A stretch of 54,889 bases of DNA. Source: Purshia tridentata. Taxonomy: Eukaryota; Streptophyta; Magnoliopsida; Rosales; Rosaceae. Positions 29,641-42,496 of this stretch are shown here, in pieces. The position numbers and the translations under genes are program-made. Each line of letters begins with the position of its first letter. Position 1 is the first letter of the stretch. The stretch covers positions 1-54,889 of the forward strand of contig QANT01005312.1 of NCBI GenBank assembly GCA_003254885.1. The letters run 5' to 3'. The notes beneath the pieces are model-generated. The model was given only the letters and a program-made list of their open reading frames with translations, searched no databases and was not told the DNA's origin.

Positions 29641-30110
29641 GAGTCGTGTCATCTAATGCGCCATCTTCATTCTCATCACTTTCACGTTTTCATTTTGCGA
29701 ATGCCCCACATTTCACAACCCCAACAACAACTAGTAGACAAAGTGGACACGTGTCGGCATTCTTGTCGGACTCGTCGGACCCCTCGGACCGCTTTAAGCC
29801 CCACCGTGCGACAAGGGACCACCACACGCGATGCCGCCTTGGTAACAGTGATCAAGCGGTCACTTGGGCCCACCGTGTGCCCCCTCCTCTTGGGCCCCGC
29901 AACCACCATCACATGGACAGAGAGATGGGGTGGGCCCACCTTCAATAAAATATTGTACTCTCACCCACCGCTACCCTTTACCAGGTCCACAGAGCAAAAC
30001 CCCCCTATGTAGTCCCCACCTCCGCCTAATCCAACCTTACTTCACACGTGCGTCCCCTTAAATCTCTCCCTCACGTGACCACGTGATCCACTTCCCCAAT
30101 TTGGACACAA
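29641..30110. promoter_or_regulatory. GC-rich island with G-box and TCP-type motifs
   Basis: About 470 bases much richer in GC than the flanks. It contains ACACGTGT (29747-29754), CACGTG at 30045-30050, and a closely spaced pair CACGTG at 30072-30077 and 30080-30085. It also has TGGGCCCAC (29865-29873) and the perfect palindrome GGTGGGCCCACC (29929-29940), which fit class I TCP sites. It lies between FAX1 and TCP9, downstream of both, where a promoter is not expected. Open frames here (29646-29948 and others) have no recognisable domain. Confidence 0.45.
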
Positions 30111-30217
30111 AAATAAAAAATAATAAACCCCACACGACGCCGAGAACGAAGGTCATGCCAAGATCGCCGATGTCGGACTTCGTCGCCAAAAAACAGTCTA
30201 TGGGTTTTTTGCATTCG

Positions 30218-31291
30218 TCAATGTTTTGAAGGGCGAGACATAAACTGAAGCTCCTTTTCGTCGTGAATTTCTAGAGAGAAGTCTCTGAGCGTCTGAATGG
30301 TGGCGGCGGTGGTGGCAATGGTACTATTCGTTGTACTGGCTGAACTGGGAACCATAAACGGTGCCGTTTGTAGTTGAATGGGAGTGACCATATTGGCCAG
30401 GGAGGAAACAAAACAAGATATGGGTCTGGCTGAAATGTTGATAAAAGGGCCTGCAATGGCCGAAAATGTGAATATGTGAGGTTGGGTCGAAGCTGTGGTA
30501 ATAGAAGCCATCGGCGGGACCATGAAGGACGTGCCCGGAACGACGGCGTTTGATGGTATGGCCCACATGGGGACCACGCCTTGGGGAACCACCGCTTGTG
30601 GTGTTGTCGGTGGTGGCAGAAGCGGTGGTTGTTGTTGTTGTTGGGTGGTTAAAGGAGCCAAGCCAGCTGAGAAAGAAACGCCGTCGTTTAATTCCACGTA
30701 CTCGTTGTTGGAGGCCCGTTTGCGCTTTTTCTTGTCCGGAGGGTCGCCGGGTTTCGAGTTCGGAACGTTGGTGGGGATTTTGAGGGAGCCGTTCACGGAC
30801 ATGGCGATGGCTGGGACTGTTCCGGTGCCGGTGGCAGCCACGATGGCCGGCTCGGCGTGTTCCAATAGCCACCTGATGGTCTCGCCTTCGGACTTGTGCC
30901 CGAGCTCCCGGGTCAGCTGGAAGATCCGGGCCGCGCACGTGGCAGGCATTCGAATCCTCCGACCGCGCCCCTCCACTTTTGTGTGACGGTCCTTGGTGGA
31001 GGCCCGCTTTGACACTTGCGCGGCAACCGGCATGACCGGATTAGCTAGTGGCCTGCACTCTGCTTCTGGCTCTTGCTTCGGTGCAAGCACGAGAGCCTGA
31101 GCCGGTGACTGCGGTGGAGACTCGATCTCGGTGCGGATGGTGGGGCCCAAGTTGTTTTTTTTGTTGCGGTGGTGGTGGTCATTTGGCTGGTCCTGTGAGT
31201 GATCTCCTCCTTCTCCACCACCGTTGATTCTGTGGTCGACGGCCGGGGTGTGGTGGTCTGGTTCGAGTTGCTGTTTTTGAATCATAGCCAT
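30218..31291 (-). CDS. Class I TCP transcription factor, TCP9-like
   Basis: Nuclear DNA-binding regulator of cell proliferation and growth genes. A single-exon frame of 357 residues starts at the ATG at 31291 (MAMIQKQQ); the frame is open 19 codons further, but those look non-coding. The TCP basic helix-loop-helix domain spans about 95-150. It contains [18 protein letters not shown] and the Cys at 119 that is conserved in class I members and linked to redox sensitivity. After the domain come [20 protein letters not shown], a KKKRKR basic stretch and a Gln/Pro run. The C-terminus carries the motif LRDFSLEI, shared with TCP9/TCP19. The position next to PEX16 matches the Arabidopsis TCP9 neighbourhood as I remember it, which favours TCP9 over TCP19. 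Confidence 0.88.
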   Translation of the reverse strand: MAMIQKQQLEPDHHTPAVDHRINGGGEGGDHSQDQPNDHHHRNKKNNLGPTIRTEIESPPQSPAQALVLAPKQEPEAECRPLANPVMPVAAQVSKRASTKDRHTKVEGRGRRIRMPATCAARIFQLTRELGHKSEGETIRWLLEHAEPAIVAATGTGTVPAIAMSVNGSLKIPTNVPNSKPGDPPDKKKRKRASNNEYVELNDGVSFSAGLAPLTTQQQQQPPLLPPPTTPQAVVPQGVVPMWAIPSNAVVPGTSFMVPPMASITTASTQPHIFTFSAIAGPFINISARPISCFVSSLANMVTPIQLQTAPFMVPSSASTTNSTIATTAATIQTLRDFSLEIHDEKELQFMSRPSKH

Positions 31292-31582
31292 CTTATAGAG
31301 CAGAAATAACGAAGACCAGTTGAGAAGGAGCAAAGCGGATAGAATCACAGATAAAAGTTGCAGAGAGATGAAATTTTCTCGGGAAAAAGAGTTGCAAAGT
31401 TGAAGAGGAACACAGAAAGACTGGAGCGAAGCTTAAATGTTAAACATAACGTTTCTATATGTAGTGTGGTATTTATATTATGAGAGATTAATTATCTATA
31501 TTATTGGCAACAAAATTGAGAAGTAGAAATGTGCGGTTCGATGGGCATCACACATGGAGTTGGACCTACAGATTATGGCGGG

Positions 31583-31590
31583 GTGGGCCC
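31583..31590 (+). promoter_or_regulatory. Class I TCP site upstream of TCP9
   Basis: GTGGGCCC matches the class I TCP consensus GTGGGNCC and lies about 290 bases upstream of the TCP9-like start codon, in its likely promoter. Autoregulation is possible but only inferred from the motif. Confidence 0.4.
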
Positions 31591-33420
31591 ATGTGATTGG
31601 GTTTTATCTGTTCAGTTGAGTCAAAGTTGGTGATGGTCCAATTAGAGAAAATGCACTATATTATTTGGAGCCATTTACGATTATGTACAAACTAATAAAC
31701 AGTGCCCGCGCATTGCTGGAGTCGAAAAAATTGAAGGCATAGAACATATGATTTTGCAGTTAAACAAAAATTTGAACAATGTATAAGAGTAAATAAAACG
31801 AAACACCAAGGACACAACCGGGCTCACACTATTCTTAAGCTATAGTATTGTACCCTTTTTTTTGGGTAACAAAAGTTTAATCTAGGTCCTATCATTTTTT
31901 CGATCACCTTATTGTACTCATTTGATTTCTTTCTCTTTATGGAACTTTTTGATTGAGTTTAGAAGGTTTTTTTTAGTGCCAACAACATCACCTAATATAA
32001 TTATCATGTTAATATACAACACCTTCACACACACACACACACACAAATCTTTATAGTCACTAAATTGAAAAGAGTATGCCCTCCAACGAAGGAGATCCAG
32101 TTAACACTTTTGTCATCTAACAGTTACAATGCCAATAATGAGTTGTTTGAAAGGCCCTAACTCACACCCTTGTGGACCCAGCTCTCTCTTAGTTTAGAGC
32201 ACATCATAAAAACACCAATTTCATTCACAACCCTAATGAATTCTATGAGCATTTTCCTTGCTATAAAGGGAACTATGCCTAACATGTCTCTTAGACAATA
32301 TGAAGCACACAAAAAGCAGAAAAAGAAAAGAATGTAAGTACGTATAATATGTATTTGTAGGCTCATTCATTAATAACTTAAATTTTTAGAGTTTAGTAAT
32401 TATTTAACATGATATTAGAATTTTAGTTTTAAAAGGTCTTAAGTTTGAAATCTTCAACATATGCTTTGTAACATTAAACACATATTAAAGAGTGTTAACT
32501 TGATTCCCTATTTCATTCGCCATTCTTCGATTAGAAGGCCAACAAGGTTGCCGCCCTACTTTTAATGCCAAAGTGGGAGGAAAAGGTTGCAAGAGGGAAG
32601 TGACGTGTAAAGCCTTTATATCTTTACAATTTTGTATGTGATAAAATCTTATTCAAAGGGTATAATTAAGAACTTTATAAAAATAAATTCATCGGATGGG
32701 TATAGTAAGCAAATTGAGGGGGATCGATGGGACTTCCCAAAGACTCGTAGTGCAACAGTGACCACCAAGACAACTCTAAATTAGTTGGTTAATAACTTTT
32801 GTGATTAAAGCTTTGGGATGACAACATAATAATGTCATAAAATGCAACTATATATATAGGTGGTTGAAAAATATGGGATGACAACATCATACTCCTAAAA
32901 GGAATATATAACTAAGAAAACTTAGCAAAAAGTGTTGGTTTGCTCATAAATACAAGATAAGCAGTTTAGAATAACAATATCAATTTTTTATCGCAAATTG
33001 TTTTTATTGATAGTACTCAACAAAAAAAATTCCATCAGATAGTCACTGTTCGGTACGTTGATTTTACAGTATTTTTTTCCTTTTCCTTATTGACAGTCGA
33101 ATGCCTTACGGTGTTTACGGATTTATGTTTTGGCTGTAGGAAGACTTTTTCCAAAGATTTTAGTGGGTATTTTCTATTTTCTTTGGTGCTTTTTTGGGTC
33201 GTCTTCTTTCTGTATCGATTTTGTTTGTTTAACTGTAAACCTAGGTATGTATCGCTGTTGGGTTCTTTTGTTGCCGGTCTGCACGTAGTTTTTATAATTC
33301 ATGAATTTAATTTTCCGGAATTGTTAAGCATGGATATATTACTGGGTTATTGCAATGTTTTGGTGATAACTTATAGCTTAATTTTTATGAAGCTGTTTTG
33401 GCTACTTTTGCAGCGAAGCA
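31591..33420. other. Intergenic region between TCP9 and RBX1
   Basis: No supported gene. A (CA)n microsatellite lies at 32026-32045. The right end appears to be RBX1 upstream sequence: a possible donor AG|GTATGT at about 33245 and an acceptor TTTTGCAG ending near 33413 suggest a 5' UTR intron. The open frame 33090-33440 crosses these sites, has no recognisable family, and is treated as untranslated. Confidence 0.5.
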
Positions 33421-34919
<1,499 letters not shown>

Positions 34920-36529
34920 AACATTCATGGTGTCGCATACTGGATTTTCCATGAACTTACTCTAGTTTTGGATCTTCTTTGCACTTTCTGCTATGGCGAT
35001 GTCAAGGAGGGTCTCAACCCCTTATGTCTATCCTCTTTTTATTTTTTGACTTTATTCTTGTCTTTTAACTTTTGTTAGTTCAACTGGAGCCATTATATTT
35101 TTGTTAAGAATTCGCCTGCTCAGGTGTGATTGTGAATTTACTCCAGTCAAATACTCAAATGTTCAAATTACTTTGCTATGTTATTGGTATTAAGCAGTAA
35201 TCTACAACTTTTCACCTCCCTCCTTGTTTGCAGGCATTCTTTCTTTAGCTATGCATCATATACTGCATGTTACTGTTTTCTCTTCTGTGGTGGTGTTGGG
35301 GGGTTGAAATAAATGCCATCGTGGCATTCTTTGCCTTGCTCCTTCGTGCTTGAAGCTTGAGCTACAACTAAACTAACCAACACCTTAGATCATTTTCAGT
35401 TATAGTCTCATACCAACACCATGATATACCAATCACTATGATAAACTGGTTTAATTGATGACACAACTTTTAAATAATATACTCATTTTGGCTTATTTTA
35501 AAAAACATAGACTTGGATAGAAGCCATCAAATGTTTTCTCCTACATGACAATTAAGCTATGGAAGGGATGTTTGGATGTTTAAAATTAGCAAATAGATAA
35601 ATATGGTGGGGCAAAACAAGTCATTTGGATGCAAGCAAATTGTGCTGACTTTTGAGTCTGGTGACTCTGCAAATGACACACCTATGGTTTAAGAATTTCT
35701 TATATAGTAGATTGGAGTCGATCCAAAAAACACGATGGTAGTGGAAGAGTTCTTGATAAAAATATTTACATAACTTAATTACCACGGGCTAACTCTCACA
35801 GTCCACCATGAATTTCGTGTACATTAGTCCATTAAAGAGAAAGGTAGCAGAAAGTTAAAAGGAGGTCGATAGCATTCTTCTATTTACATATGTACTTTTT
35901 AGGGGTTGCTATATACATGGTTGCGTCCCTTCACAAATGAGAGTTAATTTATTCTTCTTTAAGCTGTATGAAATATCACGACAGGATTCGCAGCCTTGCC
36001 AAGAAGGCTACCACATCATCAAAACAGCATTTCGAAACTTCGTTTGATATGTAGATTTGTACACCCATCAAGAGTTAACACACTGCTTTCCAGATTAATT
36101 TACTTTGGTTTGTCAACATATGTTGGATACAATGGCCTCAAGTGAGAGATGCCAAGGCGCAGGCAATGAGCTATAAGGTTGAAACCACTCACGGGATAAT
36201 AAATGAAAATTGGAACGGTGAAAGAAAACATAACCATTATTAATCCAAACTTAAAGAGACAACTAATGAGCAATTTCTAATTCTTCTCTATGTTATCTGA
36301 GAGAGCTTTCACCTGATCCCTATTACATGCGCACCACATGTTGATCGAGCTCATTTTCTCAAACTTGATACAGTCATTTGATACATTTTTCAGTGTTCAA
36401 AAGTTCAGAACACATCAAAATATACTTTTCCCAAAAAAAACACTTCAAAATACATCATACAGTTGGGGGTATTACTTCACCTAAAACAAATGTGAACTCT
36501 AAGAGCCATAACCCACAGAAGCCTCCATC
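34920..36529. other. Convergent 3' region between RBX1 and PEX16
   Basis: No supported gene. It includes the RBX1 3' UTR on the left and the PEX16 3' UTR on the right (opposite strand). The middle is AT-rich with no repeat that I could define. Confidence 0.5.
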
Positions 36530-39500
36530 TTATGATCCTGACATGTAAGTATACCTCGTCTGAGCTCCTATAAGAAGCTCTACTAGTTTTGCTGCACACA
36601 CAAAAGATTTTTTTTTTTTTTTTTTGGTGGATCAAATTCTGAGTACATAAAAAAGTCAGCTTTGAAATGTAGCAATACAGCATAATTGAACAAAAAGAAA
36701 ATGTTAAACCAACCTGCAAGAAACCCAATAATAGGTACAGGTTCCAACACTTTCTCCGTGCTTTCAAGTCTTTGCCTAAAATTTTTGACAACAAATGTCA
36801 CAGAACACATGCTTTATAGGACAATCGGGAACCTATTATCAATTTATTCAAGAGTGGTGCTATTGCCATCTACCAATTTACTTCCCCACCTCCTATTTAA
36901 TAAAATTCAGTTATAAATTTGTCCTTTTACATAATCACCTAAAAGAACAAACATTTTAAAAAAATTGAACTGCCCAAACATCCCAAGCATGGGGGTGCCT
37001 GACCACCGGCATAAAACCAAAAAGGGGGAGGGGGAGGGGTGCAGGGTGCTCCATGACCTATATAGGTGGGGTGAGTAGTTTGTAGGGTAGCAATGGCACC
37101 ACTCTATTTAAAACTATCAGCGGTACCTGGTATACTTGCTGAAAAACGGATCTCTCATGAGGTAAAGTGCCCATAACAGCTTTCTTCTCCTAACCTGAAT
37201 CCATGCCATAATATTAAGCTATTCAGCACCAACAGAGGAAAGGAACTAAATATAGCCAATGGATAGTCAATTTCAAAGATAATATACACCATACTATGTA
37301 GAAGGTTAACACACCAGGTCCTCAAAGTCTACAAGCTAAGAATTTTGGAAAACCTAACCTCATCCTTTTCAGAGACAGAAAGATGAAACTGCTGCTCTTT
37401 TGTACTACCCCTGGAAGAAGTAATTTGTGAAAGAATGCCCATCCCAGTGAAGTCCACAGCCAGTGAAAGAAACCAAGGAATCCATGAGCGAACTCCATAT
37501 TTTCGAATAAATAAAACATAGATAAGTGGTCTTGTTATAAACAGCGCTTCCCCAATCACAAATAAAGCACCATGAAGACCCCTTTCAGACAATATTCTGG
37601 ACAGAGTCAACTTCTCAACCACTGGAGCTGTAAGAAACCAATATATATATTAATAAAAACTTGATATAAATTGCGGTTACATAGCTTATTCAGTCTGTAA
37701 ATTGTATATTATTCAGTCTGTAAATTTTATATGAATAGTTACTTGGAGGCTCCATAATTGCATGATGGTGTTGAACCCTACGCAACCATAAAGGATCTGA
37801 AACTGTCCTAGCATTTTCTCCAAACCTACTCAAAGCAGATAGTGCTCTTCCTTCCAAATTCCATGGGTCCAGTCTATGATTACTTCTTAAGTGGCCAGGC
37901 CCATTTTGCCCTCCAGGCTTTGAAAAACCACCAATTCTACGTTGAGGATTTGAAGCATCCAAATGCTTTTCATCATTTGGTGTCTGTCCTCCATGCAGAA
38001 GCATCTTATATCCACTGCTCCGGAACAAAGCTAACCTAACAAGCACCCTGATAAACAATGAAATCCCATAATGAGGTGAAAAACAGAAGCCTACACATAA
38101 TAATTGCTTGAAACTATCGAGTGAATTACACTAAAAAACAAACGGTCCTTACTTGGTGGCCTCCATAATAGCAATGAAATTCCATTTCCTGTCATCACTA
38201 AAATACTGTTGAGCAACAACTTCAACCAATGTTTCCAAGTCCTTTAGTGCAGATATACACAAAGAATAAGGGAATGAATAACTCTCAGCAGAGCCAATGT
38301 GCATTGGCAGAGGAGCTGTGTCGATTATATGTTCATTGATAGCAGTTATAATTCCCAAGAGAGCAGTTACTGCACAATATCGTATTCAATAAAAATTACC
38401 AATCTCTGCATTACACTGTAAGTATATTCACACACATATGCACGACGAAGAGAATGAAAAATCAGAATGAGACATTAATTATATGTTATTCAATTGGCAA
38501 GACAAATGCTGGAAAAATAATATAATCAAATATGCTTTCCAGAGTGTTCATTATTCGGAACCAGAAAAGTACAGGTCTGCTCAATAAGTCCAAGAGATTA
38601 TATGTCTAATTCAGAGTTTGAGGTAATTGAAAATGTTTAAATAAATTTTGAATTTTGAATTTTGATAATATTCCATCATTTTCTCAGCAGCCAAACATCT
38701 TATTTTTATAACATCTACAATTAATTAAGAGAAAACTATATAATTACTCGGAAAAAAAGAAAAGAAGCCCTGTCCATTTCTAAGCTCCAAGAAGTAGCCA
38801 AATGTTACCAAAGTTTCAAAAAACCTGCTTCTGGTCCTATCTCTGATTCAGAAAACCGTTCAGGTAGAAGCCACGTGAATCCCTGAAGAGAAGTTTTGAA
38901 CACCAGATAAGATAATAAGAATTTTTAAATAAAACAAAATTGAAGGCCAACCATTCCATGAATTACTTTAATTATAGGTTAACATGGCTGATAAAGAAAA
39001 CCCACAAAGAGAAACCTAAACAATTGCCATCATCAACATGCATAAACAAGGCTGATTAGTTCAATATTAATGATCAGAGAATAAATAAGGACTGCTGGTA
39101 CTTGAAATGACTTGCATTAACCACTAGCGAGAGCACTTGCATTACATTACTTTCCAAAACAGTCAGGACCGAATTCTTCTCAGAGCCACCATTTTTGAGC
39201 TAACATGGATATTATAAAGAAGAAAAAGGAAAACCAACTAGGACAAACAGTAGAATTAACCATACAAAAAAACTATTTTTTTACTAAAGAGTTATATATT
39301 AGCCCGAGACTGCAAAAACTATGCCATAAGTACTGATTCCCAAGCATGTATGACTCTTGTTTCCTCCAAAATAAACAGTTATGTATGACAAATGGTCAAC
39401 AGCCATATGAGTTAACAATTAATACTGAATTCATATTTATAATTATAACAAGTATTGCCCTTTCATCTTTTACAATAAAAAAAAAATTTCATTTTCATCA

Positions 39501-39728
39501 GTGTTTCTCCATTAGAACATTGAAAACCAGCTAACCAAATAGCATAGACAATCCCATAAACCATAAAAAAAACAACATATGGCGAAAAATTCACATCAAA
39601 TGGATAAACATGAACAGACAAAGTAATGAAATTAATAAATAGAAATTGAGAAAGCTCACATTGGCCAGGGACTCCAGCGAGTGCACATAGTCCTTGTTCT
39701 CCCTAACCCATCTCTTATAAGCCTCCAT
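36530..39728 (-). CDS. Peroxin-16 (PEX16, SSE1)
   Basis: Membrane peroxin needed for peroxisome membrane biogenesis; loss in Arabidopsis (shrunken seed 1) affects oil and protein body formation. Eight exons in transcript order: 39660-39728, 38825-38882, 38153-38369, 37743-38047, 37359-37627, 37127-37194, 36714-36775 and 36530-36591. They give 369 residues (Arabidopsis about 367) with all phases matching. Recognisable blocks are MEAYKRWVREN at the start, GFTWLLPERF, LVRLALFRSSGYKMLL, PWNLEGRALSALSRFG, the highly conserved ITRPLIYVLFIRKYGVRSW, LLWALYLMRDPFF and the C-terminal RYTYMSGS. The exon 5/6 junction lies between two GTTAGG copies; the phase and family alignment fix the choice. Hydrophobic stretches around the ITRPLIYVLF block fit membrane insertion. 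Confidence 0.94.
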
Positions 39729-41888
39729 AGTCTCCCAGAAAAACCAAAAGGAACAGATGGAAAGACTCTGCCTTTCCCAACAATCAGCCCAAACTTCGCT
39801 AAGCCAAAGCCACCCTCGTACTCAGTCTTTGCGCCTTTTGGATACGACCCAGAATGCCAGAGACGTACAGGGAGACGCCCTTTTAGGTAATTAGGCAAGG
39901 GACTTCTCGGCTGTAGCGAGGGCTCGATGTGGTGCGGTATCTGTTTGGTGCTGCAACTGGGTTCTCTGATCTGGACCGTTGATCGGGTCAGATTTGTAGA
40001 GGTTTCTAGCCGTGATAGTGTATACTTTATATTATATTTATTTCTGAATATAGACTAGAGTCTGGACGGTGTGGCTCTTAAGGTGTGTCCTACTTCGATG
40101 GCTGAGATTTTGGGCCTGATTAGATTACAGGTTGAGGTAGCATAGAATCAAATGATTTGGATATGGGTTTTGCACACCCCAATGAGTGCATTCGTAAGGG
40201 TAGGATTTGGGTCAGTCCAAAAATAGAAAAAAAAAAAGTGGGATACCTATTATTTGGAAACAAAAATTTACTATTAACATTTTCGTTTATTAAGTCTAAT
40301 TTGTATTTGAATTGCTAATAATTTATAAGATATATGCTCGAAATTCCAACAATTTGTAAATCAAAATTTGCTAAAAATAAACAACATTAGGAATCAGAGT
40401 TATTAGGTCTTAAAAAATGAAATAATACTATTCTTACCATATTTTTTATATTATTTTACGTGTCATTATTGTACTAGCAGGGTATTTCTTTATTTTTAGA
40501 GTTTTTATTTTTGGTTTTTATTATCCAATATATTAATAACATGTACATTGCCACGTAAGATAGTATAAAATTATGGTATAAAAATATAGTAAGTGTAGCA
40601 TTATTGTAAAAAATGGTAGAAGAACCAGTATCGTGTACTGATAAATTAATAACATAAGTCAATAGTTATATATATTGTATATTTTTTTACAAATTAAAAT
40701 TTATAAATTTATTTGTTTTAAAAATTATACCATTAAAATTATCTATGAAATCTTTAATGTGCCTCATATTTAATATTTTTTAATAATTTAATTAATACCA
40801 AAATTTAAATTTCTTTATTTTATATTATAAATTATAAAATAACTATATTAATAAAAAACCATAATTCATATGGCACTCTCTCTCCAATTGTCTTTTTTTT
40901 TTTTCAATTGTAGGTCCTTCCACTACTTTGATTCAACTCTAGATCAATCATCAATTGTCAAGTTAAATTTTTGATTCACATTTACCATTTCAATTCATTT
41001 ATTGTCAATTGACAACCCACTGAAACCATTTTTATTTTAAATTATCAATAGATTAAAATTGAATTGCTAATTAATCTCCATTGCACATGCTCTTATAGAG
41101 AGATTCATGGCTAGATCGGATTAAGAATTGCCCTTCTTAGTATCTTGCCGAGTTAAAGCTGCCTCTATTCCTCAAACACAAAAAAATATACAAAATGATG
41201 ACCTTAAATATATACACTTTACAAGTGAAAAATTAACAGGCCTGCAAACCATGCAACATAATAACCATAACCACGTAAAGCAAGAATAAGTATCAAGCAA
41301 TGTAATTAATTAAGCAAATCCAACACAATTATAAATTAACATGATCGGGAGACATAAATCAACGCAAGCGTGGTAGAGAGAGAGTGTTGTTTCTCTTCCA
41401 GTTTGCCTTGCGGTGCAAGTGTCCCTTTTTGTGGTGAAGCATGAAAAGATAAGAAAACAAAAAGCAGGCTACTTAATTAGGAGCATAAGTATCAGAATGC
41501 AACTTAAACACGACATACAAATACAATATAGCAGAATGAAGGCAGACCTACTGATCAAACATTGATATGTTCTATTGCGCAACGCATGGAGAAAATATAA
41601 TATGTAATATGCATGTAAATCCAAAATTAAACTTTGTGGTTTCATTTGATATATATGTTAGAAGACAGCCTTCATATTCTTTATTGAATATACATAAATT
41701 TAACAATTTATCTTATCTAATTATATCATACGCACTAAACAAGACCAAACGAGACCTTAGCCATGCAAACAAGTAGAATAACATAATATCGAACACTTGA
41801 GATTGACAGAGCAGGCAGAGTAGCAATATATATAATCAATGCGAATATTCATAAATTTAAGAAAAGAAACGAAAAAAGAGAAAAATAA
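39729..41888. other. Intergenic region upstream of PEX16
   Basis: The first 300 bases are PEX16 promoter and 5' UTR. The rest is strongly AT-rich, especially 40220-41050, with no supported gene, no clear terminal repeats and only short low-complexity runs (for example a GA run near 41376-41388). The right end is downstream sequence of the small minus-strand gene. Confidence 0.5.
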
Positions 41889-42179
41889 TCAATATCTCCA
41901 TACAGCACTATAGCGGGTAGCTACAGTATCCAGTATGGCTTTCCCAGACTGCACTGCAGCTTTTGCAGCAGCCAGTTGCGTTTTGGTCAAGTCAGTTAAA
42001 TACATTCCATCGTCGAATGCATCCAGGGCAACTTCAATCTCAGTCAACCTTCGTCTCACGCTATTGCAATTCTGCATCGCTTCTTCAAATTTTGTCTGAG
42101 CCCCCTCCTCTTCCTTGTCTAGGTTCAGAGACCCCAATTTCTCCATTATAGCACCCAAATCATTCATCCCTTGTTCCAT
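41889..42179 (-). CDS. Unrecognised small acidic helical protein (96 aa)
   Basis: A single open frame of 96 residues that I do not recognise. It is rich in Ala, Glu, Asp and Lys, with no signal peptide and no membrane segment. Hydrophobic spacing suggests two or three helices, possibly coiled-coil (MEKLGSLNL, then RRRLTEIEVALDAFDDGMY, then KTQLAAAKAAVQSGKAIL). Normal amino-acid composition and a start 318 bases from a divergent gene, across a promoter-like region with TGGGCC motifs, support a real gene. It could instead be the last exon of a longer gene or a chance frame. No function is proposed. Confidence 0.55.
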   Translation of the reverse strand: MEQGMNDLGAIMEKLGSLNLDKEEEGAQTKFEEAMQNCNSVRRRLTEIEVALDAFDDGMYLTDLTKTQLAAAKAAVQSGKAILDTVATRYSAVWRY

Positions 42180-42496
42180 TCAATCCAAGTTATCCAATTC
42201 TGATTGGGTTACGATTCTACTGTCCCTGTCTTCTCTATAAAACTAGATATATATTCAGTTTGAGTTGGGGTCAAGGGTGCAATTGTAATTTCATTGAAAC
42301 AGAGGAACGAGCTGCCCCGGCCCAATATCAATCTGCTCCGAGTCTGGGCCCAGTCACCGAGCCCAACAAATTCGAGCTTGAAGGAGTTTGCTCAAGGTCT
42401 GCTCAGCTCAACAACCCACGTTTGATTTCTACTGATGAAGCAACCGAGGCGCATGTAATCACCGATTAACTTTGCGATTAAGCATTCGTTTCCAAA
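42180..42496. promoter_or_regulatory. Divergent promoter, site II-type motifs
   Basis: A 317-base gap between the small minus-strand gene and the ZnT5-like gene. It contains GGCCCA at 42319-42324 and TGGGCCCA at 42345-42352, plus a TATAAAA-like stretch at about 42235. The composition is richer in GC than the surroundings. A compact bidirectional promoter is the simplest reading. The open frame 42260-42469 falls in the presumed 5' UTR and is not called. Confidence 0.5.

Noticed and set aside
29646-29948. 100-residue frame (and overlapping frames) in the GC-rich island
   Set aside because: Frames are long on both strands because the GC-rich sequence has few stop codons; no domain or codon pattern supports any of them.
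30495-30986. 163-residue plus-strand frame opposite TCP9
   Set aside because: It is antisense to the TCP9 coding region and reflects its GC-rich composition.
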